Of a stretch of DNA of 18,045 nt, positions 7,142 through 13,782 are shown piece by piece. Below the pieces are notes generated by a model, which was given only the letters and a program-made list of their open reading frames with translations, was not told where the DNA came from and searched no databases. Position numbers and translations under genes: made by a program. This DNA is from CAZWHE01 sp964633825. GTDB lineage: Bacteria > Planctomycetota > B15-G4 > CAYZWU01. The stretch is taken from assembly GCA_964633825.1 (NCBI GenBank), contig CAZWHE010000074.1, forward strand, positions 1-18,045, written 5' to 3'. Position 1 is the stretch's first letter, and every line of letters begins with the position of its first letter.

Positions 7142-9112
7142 TTACTTGGCAAACGAGATCGACTTGACGATCCTTTCGAATGCCGTGATGTCCCTCTCTT
7201 CGTCCCTGATTCTCATCTTGAGAACGTAGCACGTATCCTGGTCGAGAAGGGCCAGCACGCGGTCCACCTTCCCCTTTTTCTCCACCATGTAGATGCATCC
7301 TTCCCGGCCGCCGACCTTCCTCGGAAGCTCCAGGGTGATCTCTCCGCCGCTAGCGGTCAATTCCTTCTTGAGCGATTCGATGGTGAACGCGAAGGAAGCC
7401 GGAAGCGCCTTGAGCCTGGCGTCGCTCCCTTCGTCCGTTTCCATTTCCACGAGGGTGAAATCGGGACCTGAAAAATCCCTGTCATAGTCATCGAACTCGT
7501 AGCCGTCGGGCGCCGCGACGCTGATTCCGTATAGCGTGTTGGTGTAGACGTTGCCGTCGATGGCATAGTCCTTGAAGCTCTCGCCCACCTTGACGACCTT
7601 GTCGCCCCGGCGAAACTCGAGGATCGTGATCTCCAGGTTGCCCAGCCCCTGCACGGCGGCGGCGAAAGATTCTCCCATCCCTCCCTTGTTGAGGGACGAC
7701 GTGGTGAAGGTGATGTGCGTCGGGTCGACGCGCCCGATCCCCATCACGCCGTCGATGGCGTACCACTCGCCGTTGATCGAGACCTCGGCCCACATGTGGC
7801 CGCCGAAGATCCCGCCGAGATACATGTACCCCATGGCAACCCGGGCCGGAATGCCCGCCGCGCGGCAGAGCGCAGCGAGAAGCACGCCATGCTCCGAACA
7901 ATCGCCGCACCTGTCCTCGAAAACCTCGGCCGCGCTGGCGAAGCCGGTGCCGAAGTTTTTGTCGGCAATATATTCGAAAACGAAATGCTCGAGCAGGCAG
8001 GCGGCTTTCCAGGCATCGGTCTCGCCCCCCACGACATCGAGGGCCTTCTCCCTCAAACCGGGATGATCGCACTGGAGAAAGGCGTTGGATTCGAGGTATT
8101 CGCTCAGCTCGGCGGGCGGGTTCGTCATGGGACGCTTCTGAAAAGCGGCCGGAACCTTGGCCTCGATGAGGACCCGGGCCGTCTCGCCGTCGCTCTCCAA
8201 CACGGTCTGCCGGGAATCGGCCAGGTTCTTGGGAAGCCCCACGTCGGTGTCTTTCACCTTGAACTCGTAGAGAATGGAATCGAGGCGGTAGGGATTGGGA
8301 AGGTTGACGTTGGCCCGCGCCATCGTCTCGATGATCATGTCGGCCTTGATCTCGGCGCCTCCCGACTGCTTGGCCCTCTTCTCGGTTGTGCGGTACGTCT
8401 CCATGGTGATACCCATCATGTTGACCGCTGTTTTGATAATATCGTAGTTCTCGTCGCACCACTCGTTCGACTTGATGCCGGGCATGATGTCGTTCGTCGC
8501 AACGGAACGGAGGAGCGTCGCTTTCTCACCATCGAGCAGGTCCACGGCCTCCTTGCCCTTGACCTCGACCGTAACGGTCATCGTCTTCATCATGTCGAAG
8601 GAGAAGGTCTTGACCGAGAACTTCGTTCCCGGCTCGGAGCCCTTCTCTTTCCGTATGCGCCAGATCGCCATGGGACCGAGTTGGTCCCCGCTCCAGGGGA
8701 TGGTGCTTTCGTGAGGCGTTCCCAGAGTGGTCACGGTGAGAAGCGCTTCTTCCCCCTTTGTCTCAAGATCGTAGAGAGTCTCCTGACCCGACATGAGCGC
8801 CCTTTGATGCATTTTGATGATATTCCCGCTCTCCCCCTCGAGGCTCCACATCTCTGTCTCGATGAGGATTTCCTGGCCGAAACGCTTCATCTCCATGTGC
8901 GAAGCGACTTCTGTCCTGAAAAGGACGGTTCCATCCTTGTCAATGGACAACACCTTCTCGTGCACCCAACCGGTCGGGTCGCCCGCCATCTTCAGCAGCG
9001 ACCAGTTGTCGTGGATGACCTCTTCCCCGCCGCCGGCATAAGCCGTGAGGGTCAAAAGGAAAAGCAAGCCTCCCATGAGACAACAAAGCCGGCTCATTCT
9101 TCCGAGTTTCAT
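7142..9112 (-). CDS. Exported transglutaminase-like protein
   Basis: The protein has about 656 residues with a Sec signal peptide ending near TAYAG. In the numbering from the ATG at 9118, the transglutaminase-like core covers about 370-460. Its catalytic triad is intact: Cys407 in CGDCSEHG, His441 in GGHMWAEV and Asp456 in WYAIDGVMG. Bacterial proteins of this superfamily include papain-like proteases and amidases as well as crosslinking enzymes, so the reaction is not settled. The ~300 residues before the core and ~190 after it are not recognised. The start at 9112 is preferred because AAGGAG (9120-9125) is then 7 nt away. The ATG at 9118 would be only 1 nt from it. The gene follows the RidA-like lipoprotein gene by 33 nt on the same strand, so an operon is likely. 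Confidence 0.87.
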   Translation of the reverse strand: MKLGRMSRLCCLMGGLLFLLTLTAYAGGGEEVIHDNWSLLKMAGDPTGWVHEKVLSIDKDGTVLFRTEVASHMEMKRFGQEILIETEMWSLEGESGNIIKMHQRALMSGQETLYDLETKGEEALLTVTTLGTPHESTIPWSGDQLGPMAIWRIRKEKGSEPGTKFSVKTFSFDMMKTMTVTVEVKGKEAVDLLDGEKATLLRSVATNDIMPGIKSNEWCDENYDIIKTAVNMMGITMETYRTTEKRAKQSGGAEIKADMIIETMARANVNLPNPYRLDSILYEFKVKDTDVGLPKNLADSRQTVLESDGETARVLIEAKVPAAFQKRPMTNPPAELSEYLESNAFLQCDHPGLREKALDVVGGETDAWKAACLLEHFVFEYIADKNFGTGFASAAEVFEDRCGDCSEHGVLLAALCRAAGIPARVAMGYMYLGGIFGGHMWAEVSINGEWYAIDGVMGIGRVDPTHITFTTSSLNKGGMGESFAAAVQGLGNLEITILEFRRGDKVVKVGESFKDYAIDGNVYTNTLYGISVAAPDGYEFDDYDRDFSGPDFTLVEMETDEGSDARLKALPASFAFTIESLKKELTASGGEITLELPRKVGGREGCIYMVEKKGKVDRVLALLDQDTCYVLKMRIRDEERDITAFERIVKSISFAK

Positions 9113-9145
9113 TCTCATTCTCCTTTAACAAACGGATTCAAATAT

Positions 9146-9631
9146 TTATCCCCCGCCCCTTCTGGCCGTTGCCATGATCTCGATGGAAACGTCCTTGGGA
9201 AGCCGGGCCACCTGCACGGCCGCCCGTGCGGGAAAGTTCTTCTTGAAATACTCGGAGTAGATGTCGTTGACCACCCCGTAGTGATTCAGGTCTTTCAGAA
9301 AGACCTGAACCTGAACAACATTTGCAAAATCCATGCCGGCCGCTCGGAGCACGGCCCCCATGTTGTCGAGAACCTGCCGGGTTTCCCTTTCGATACCGCC
9401 CCTGACCAGCTTTCCCGTGGCCGGGTCGATGGCGATCTGCCCGCTCAGGTAGAGAGTGTCGCCCGCGAGAACGGCCTGGCTGTACGGACCGATCGCGGCC
9501 GGCGCCTGGGGAGTGGATATGATTCTCACCTCGCCGGCCGGCCCGGAATCGCCCCCGGACCCCGCCGCGCATGAGGAGAGACATAAAACCAGAACGGCCG
9601 GAACAACGATAGAGATGATCCATATCTTCAT
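9146..9631 (-). CDS. RidA/YjgF-family protein carried as a lipoprotein
   Basis: This 161-residue protein has a lipoprotein signal peptide at residues 1-20 with the lipobox LSSC and Cys21 as the lipidation site. A complete RidA domain follows (about 35-158). The family's conserved features are present: IGPYSQAV, LSGQIAIDP, Arg136 in PARAAVQVARLPKDV, and Glu151 in SIEIMA. Arg136 corresponds to the substrate-binding Arg of RidA, which hydrolyses reactive enamines and imines released by PLP enzymes. RidA is normally cytosolic, so membrane anchoring in the envelope is notable. Whether the deaminase activity is kept cannot be seen, but the Arg argues for it. GAGGAG (9638-9643) lies 6 nt before the ATG. 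The gene is first in a probable operon with the transglutaminase-like gene and is divergent from the SLC12-type transporter (134-bp gap). Confidence 0.9.
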   Translation of the reverse strand: MKIWIISIVVPAVLVLCLSSCAAGSGGDSGPAGEVRIISTPQAPAAIGPYSQAVLAGDTLYLSGQIAIDPATGKLVRGGIERETRQVLDNMGAVLRAAGMDFANVVQVQVFLKDLNHYGVVNDIYSEYFKKNFPARAAVQVARLPKDVSIEIMATARRGGG

Positions 9632-9765
9632 TGTTTTCTCCTCACCCGCACGGCGGCATTGCTTTCGAACTCTTTACGGCAGGCTATTGATAGCACATTA
9701 TTCCTGCTAATATGTAAAGCCGTATTTGGAGCAGCCCGACTCTATTCGCCGCCCGAGGAAACGGT

Positions 9766-12318
9766 ATGGTTCGAGGTCATGGCCATGGGATCCGGTCCGG
9801 CAGAACGGGCAGTCTCGGCACATTCGGCGGTGTTTTCACACCGAGCATCCTCACGATTCTGGGCATCATCCTCTTCATGCGGCTCGGATACGTCGTGGGA
9901 AGCGCCGGTCTGCGCCGGGCGCTCGTCATCATCGCCCTGGCCAACGTCATCTCCGTTCTGACTACATTCTCCCTTTCCGCCATCGCCACCAACCTCAAGG
10001 TCAAGGGGGGCGGTGATTATTACCTGATCTCGCGAACCCTGGGCGTCGAGTTCGGCGGTGCGATCGGCATCGTCCTCTTTCTCGCCCAATCCGTTTCCAT
10101 CGCTTTCTACTGCATCGGTTTCGGCGAGATCACGGCGGCAAGCCTGGCCGGCGCGAATCCCTATCTGCCCCGGATCATCGCGGCCGGCGCCGCGGCTTTT
10201 CTCTTTGTCTTTGCGTGGCTCGGCGCGGAATGGGCCACGAAACTCCAGTACCTGGTCATGGCCGTCCTGGCCGCCTCCCTCGTCTCCTTCTTTGCGGGCG
10301 GCATCTCGCATTTCGACGGATCCACCCTGGCCCGCAACTGGAGCGCCGATCCGGGCGGGGAGGGATTCTGGCTTCTCTTCGCCATCTTCTTTCCCGCAGT
10401 CACGGGATTCACCCAGGGTGTCAGCATGTCGGGCGATCTCAAGGACTCGGGGAGAAGCCTGCCGCTTGGAACCTTCCTCGCCGTGGGGGTCTCGGTTCTC
10501 GTTTACTTCGGCGCCGCCGTCGTGCTCGCCGCCGGATTGCCCTTCGAAAGCCTCCGCACCGATTACGGGGCCATGAACCGGCTCGCCCTATTCGGCCCGC
10601 TGGTCACGGCCGGCGTGGTTGCCGCCACACTCTCTTCCGCCATGGCCTCTTTCCTGGGCGCGCCGCGCATTCTCCAGTCCCTGGCGCGCGACCGGGTCTT
10701 TCCCCTTCTCTCCCCTTTTTCCAAGGGCTCGGGTCCCTCGCAGAATCCCCGGCGCGGCGTTCTTCTCTCCGCCGCCATCGCCTTCGTGACGATCGGGCTC
10801 GGAAATCTCAACCTTGTCGCGCCCGTGGTTTCCATGTTTTTCCTGATCTCCTACGGTCTCCTCAACTATGCCACGTTCTACGAAGCGAGAGCGGCCAGCC
10901 CCTCGTTCCGGCCGCGGTTCCGATGGTTCGACCTTCGGCTGAGCCTCTTGGGCGCGCTCATCTGTCTCGGCACGATGCTGGCCGTCAATCCATTCGCCGG
11001 ACTCATGGCGATCGCGGTTCTCGTCGCCCTTCACCAGTACCTGATGCGCACGGCCGGCCCGGCGCGCTGGGCCGACAGCAAGCGGTCCTACCATTTCCAG
11101 CGCCTGCGCGAACACCTCTTCGCCATCGAAGCCGAAAGGGAGCACTCCCGCGACTGGCGCCCCCGGCTCCTCGTCTTCTCGAAGGAGCCTTCCCGCCGTG
11201 AGCAGCTCCTCCGCTTCTCGTCGTGGCTCGAAGGAGGGAGCGGCCTGACCACGGCCGTCCAGATCGTGGAAGGAAAAGGCGCAAAGATGGAAAAGCTCCG
11301 TGAAGAGGCCGCGGAGAGTCTCCGCAGCCAGATCGCCGACCTGGGTGTGGAGGCTTTCGGACTCGCTCTCTCGGCCCCCGATTTCCTCACCGGAGCCCGG
11401 CTGCTGATCCAGTCGCACGGAATCGGTCCGGTGCGCGCCAACACGATCGTGCTCAACTGGATCGAACAGCTCGAAGAAGCGCACAAGGAAGGGAGCGAAA
11501 TCCGGTACGGGCGCCATCTCCAGACCGCGATCCGCCTCGGCTGCAACATCGTTGTTCTCGACTCGGACAAGGAGGAATGGAACGCCTTGATCGATCTGGC
11601 TCCCCGGGACCATCGGATCGACGTCTGGTGGTGGAACGACGACACGAGCCGCCTCATGCTCCTTCTCGCTTACCTCATGTCGCGAAGCGAGACCTGGAGC
11701 GAAGCGAAAATCCGCCTGCTCGCCCGGTCTTCCGGACAGGAGAAGGAAAAGGTCCGGGAAGATCTGGAAGAGATGCTCGAGGAAGCCCGGATCGATGCCG
11801 AACCGATCGTGCTCGACGAAATCGATCCCGCTGTCATGGAAGAATGGTCCGCCCGTGCCGCCCTCGTCTTTCTTCCCCTGCGTCTTAGAAAGAACCAGCC
11901 CGTCGATCCCTTCGGGAATCCGCCCGAGGATCTCTTCAAGCGCCTCCCCGTTGTGGCCATGACCCTGGCGGCCGGGGACATCCATCTCGACGAAGAGCCC
12001 GAGGATGGAGAAGCGGGAGAGAGAGCGGCCCTTCAAGACAGTGCTGCGCGCACCCTGGAAAAAGCGGAGAAAAGAGAGCGCGACGCCCGCCATGCGGCGG
12101 AAGCCGCCGAGAAGAAGCGGCGCAAATTCGAAACAACCGTCGCGTCGGGAGCCGATATGGACGAGCAGCTCGATGTCAAAGCCGAGGCCCTGGAAGCCCG
12201 GGACGAGGCCGAAAAAGCTGCCCGAAAAGCTGCCGAAGCCCGCGCCCGGGCCGAGGAAGCGGCGCGCGCCGCCCGGGAACCGGATCGGACCCGGCCCGGC
12301 AAAGGCAACGGGCACTGA
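9766..12318 (+). CDS. APC-superfamily transporter of the SLC12 (cation-chloride cotransporter-like) type
   Basis: An 850-residue membrane transporter. The N-terminal motif FGGVFTPSILTILGIILFMRLG, read as its two parts FGGVFTP and ILGIILFMRLGYVVG, is characteristic of SLC12-like APC permeases. About twelve hydrophobic segments run from residue 17 to about 425. A large cytosolic domain follows (about 430-750), as in SLC12 proteins, including the VFLPLRL...PPEDLFKRLP segment. The last ~97 residues (754-850) are an Ala/Glu/Arg/Lys-rich coiled coil unlike the rest. Substrate is uncertain: many bacterial members are annotated as amino-acid permeases, others as cation-chloride cotransporters. GAGGAA (9755-9760) lies 5 nt before the ATG. 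Its stop is 21 nt from the stop of the convergent PLP enzyme gene, with no clear terminator between. Confidence 0.88.
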   Translation: MVRGHGHGIRSGRTGSLGTFGGVFTPSILTILGIILFMRLGYVVGSAGLRRALVIIALANVISVLTTFSLSAIATNLKVKGGGDYYLISRTLGVEFGGAIGIVLFLAQSVSIAFYCIGFGEITAASLAGANPYLPRIIAAGAAAFLFVFAWLGAEWATKLQYLVMAVLAASLVSFFAGGISHFDGSTLARNWSADPGGEGFWLLFAIFFPAVTGFTQGVSMSGDLKDSGRSLPLGTFLAVGVSVLVYFGAAVVLAAGLPFESLRTDYGAMNRLALFGPLVTAGVVAATLSSAMASFLGAPRILQSLARDRVFPLLSPFSKGSGPSQNPRRGVLLSAAIAFVTIGLGNLNLVAPVVSMFFLISYGLLNYATFYEARAASPSFRPRFRWFDLRLSLLGALICLGTMLAVNPFAGLMAIAVLVALHQYLMRTAGPARWADSKRSYHFQRLREHLFAIEAEREHSRDWRPRLLVFSKEPSRREQLLRFSSWLEGGSGLTTAVQIVEGKGAKMEKLREEAAESLRSQIADLGVEAFGLALSAPDFLTGARLLIQSHGIGPVRANTIVLNWIEQLEEAHKEGSEIRYGRHLQTAIRLGCNIVVLDSDKEEWNALIDLAPRDHRIDVWWWNDDTSRLMLLLAYLMSRSETWSEAKIRLLARSSGQEKEKVREDLEEMLEEARIDAEPIVLDEIDPAVMEEWSARAALVFLPLRLRKNQPVDPFGNPPEDLFKRLPVVAMTLAAGDIHLDEEPEDGEAGERAALQDSAARTLEKAEKRERDARHAAEAAEKKRRKFETTVASGADMDEQLDVKAEALEARDEAEKAARKAAEARARAEEAARAAREPDRTRPGKGNGH

Positions 12319-12339
12319 CCCCTTCCTTGTCCGGGGATC

Positions 12340-13734
12340 TCACACCTCTTCGGCTGCCCGTTCTTCAACGCCCCGGGCCGTCATGTCGTCCACGGCGGCC
12401 AGGACCCTGCTCACACACTCGGGGTTGTTATAAATGTGGGTCGACAGGCGGAACGCGTCGAGGCCGGCCTCCCTCACGAGGCGCACCCTGATCTTGTGCC
12501 TGTCGAAGAAGGCCCTGTGCGCGGCGTCGACCGGGACCAGGGCCCCGTCCCGCTTTCGCATCGTGAAGGTCGTGAGCGGGCTGGAGAGATCATCGTCCAT
12601 TGCCGAGAGGAGGGTCACGCCCTTGATCCCGCTCAGCCCTTCCTTCAGCAGTCCGGCCAGGTAGTAGCCGCGCTCCTCGATCCTCTCCGGGCCGATGGCG
12701 TTCTCGAAATCGACGGCGTCGCCCACGCCGACCGCCTCGGGGAGGTTGCGCGTGCCGAAGTTCTCGAACTTCTTCGCCGTATCCAGCGTGTCCCACCCGC
12801 CCGAGACGATAGCGGGCCGGACGCGGGGGATGTGCTCCTTCTTCACATAGAGGAAGCCCGTGCCCATGGGCGAGAGGAGCCACTTGTGCGGGCTGTTGGC
12901 GTAGAAGTCGCATCCCAGGTCCTTCATGTCGAGCTTCATCCACCCGAGGGTCTGGGCGCCGTCGACGCAGACGAGGATTCTTTGACCGGGATCGCAGTTC
13001 CAGCCCCGGACCATGCTGCAGATCCTTTTCACGGGAAGGCGCATCCCCGTGGTGCAGGTCACGTGGCTCAGGCTGATGACGCGCGTCCGCCCCGTGATCG
13101 CTTTCTCGAAACAGCCGATGATCTCGTCCTCGCTCCGGGGCGGCAGGGGAAGGGCGACTTTGTTGATCTTCACGCCCTCTTCGGCCGCCTTCCTCTCCCA
13201 GCAGCAGAGCCCGCCCACGTGCTCGTTGTCGGTCGTCAGGATCTCGTCGCCCGGGTTCATGTCGAGGCCGGAGGCGATGATGTTCATTCCCTCCGTCGTG
13301 TTCCGAGTGAACGCGATCTCGCCCGGATCGGCGTTCACGAAGCGCGCCATCTTCTCCCGCACCTCTTCGAGCATGGCGTACATGCTCGTCCCGGCCGAGT
13401 GATAACAGTTGGGATCGCGGGCCGTCATGAGCATGCGGTCGAAAACGCCTTGGAGGAGAAAGCCCGGCATGGGCCCGAGCGTTCCGTTGTTGAGATGAGT
13501 GATCCCGGGGTCGAGGAGGAAACAGCGCCGCACGATGTCCCAGTATGCCTCGTCATCCGCTCCGCCCGTGCGCACGGCCCGGGCCAGGGCCTCGCCCTTC
13601 GTCTCCGCCGTCCCGCAGGACGTCGTCCCGCAGGACGTCGTCCCGCAGGACGAGGAGAGAAGCCCCGATGCAGCGGCCAGGCCGGCCGTGCCCGCGCTCT
13701 TCAAAAAAAACCGCCGCGAAAGTGCGTTCCCCAT
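12340..13734 (-). CDS. Tat-exported class V aminotransferase-fold PLP enzyme
   Basis: The N-terminus carries a twin-arginine signal, SRRFFLKSAG followed by a mild hydrophobic stretch and LLSSSC. This predicts export of the folded, cofactor-loaded enzyme. The body is an aminotransferase class V / isopenicillin-N-epimerase-like domain with FTRNTTEGMN (about 142-151), the cofactor-ring Asp258 in VDGAQ, and the Schiff-base Lys284 in SPHKWL. GTGFLYV follows. The residues needed for PLP chemistry are therefore intact. Possible reactions are epimerase, desulfurase/lyase or aminotransferase; the sequence does not decide. A triplicated T-S-C-G-T stretch follows the signal, giving Cys at 30, 35 and 40. 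One of these could be lipidated, though the lipobox is weak. GGAGGAGATC immediately precedes the ATG. The stop is 21 bp from that of the convergent transporter. Confidence 0.88.
   Translation of the reverse strand: MGNALSRRFFLKSAGTAGLAAASGLLSSSCGTTSCGTTSCGTAETKGEALARAVRTGGADDEAYWDIVRRCFLLDPGITHLNNGTLGPMPGFLLQGVFDRMLMTARDPNCYHSAGTSMYAMLEEVREKMARFVNADPGEIAFTRNTTEGMNIIASGLDMNPGDEILTTDNEHVGGLCCWERKAAEEGVKINKVALPLPPRSEDEIIGCFEKAITGRTRVISLSHVTCTTGMRLPVKRICSMVRGWNCDPGQRILVCVDGAQTLGWMKLDMKDLGCDFYANSPHKWLLSPMGTGFLYVKKEHIPRVRPAIVSGGWDTLDTAKKFENFGTRNLPEAVGVGDAVDFENAIGPERIEERGYYLAGLLKEGLSGIKGVTLLSAMDDDLSSPLTTFTMRKRDGALVPVDAAHRAFFDRHKIRVRLVREAGLDAFRLSTHIYNNPECVSRVLAAVDDMTARGVEERAAEEV
13609..13652 (-). repeat. 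15-bp tandem repeat after the Tat signal
   Basis: Nearly three copies of a 15-bp unit (plus-strand CGTCCCGCAGGACGT) begin at 13609, 13624 and 13639. On the minus strand they encode three S-C-G-T units directly after the Tat signal peptide. They multiply the Cys residue that could act as a lipid anchor and keep the frame. Confidence 0.88.
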
Positions 13735-13749
13735 GATCTCCTCCCTTGC

Positions 13750-13782
13750 TGAGGTTTACTCGGCTGTTGAGGTTTACTCGGC
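13750..13782 (-). repeat. 18-bp duplication of the kinase gene's last codons and stop
   Basis: TGAGGTTTACTCGGC occurs at 13750-13764 and again at 13768-13782, period 18. On the minus strand each copy reads GCC-GAG-TAA (Ala-Glu-stop), so a second in-frame stop lies 18 nt after the first. The outer copy overlaps the leader just upstream of the PLP-enzyme gene. Confidence 0.85.

Noticed and set aside
7715..9574. 619-codon plus-strand ORF opposite the transglutaminase and RidA genes
   Set aside because: Composition is typical of an antisense frame in GC-rich DNA (His/Arg/Asp/Gly-rich). It has no motifs, and the opposite strand carries catalytic motifs and signal peptides.
9632..9765. Promoter-like TTGATA and TAATAT between the RidA gene and the transporter
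   Set aside because: The spacer is only 15 bp and equivalent weak matches exist on the other strand; the region surely holds promoters but none can be placed.
10588..12315. 575-codon minus-strand ORF opposite the transporter
   Set aside because: It has no membrane or catalytic pattern and runs against a clear SLC12-type gene, so it is taken as a codon-bias artefact.
12307..12362. 8-bp inverted repeat AACGGGCA/TGCCCGTT across the convergent gene ends as a terminator
   Set aside because: The loop is 40 bp and lacks a strong inner stem or T-run, and both arms are coding. Not enough to call a terminator.
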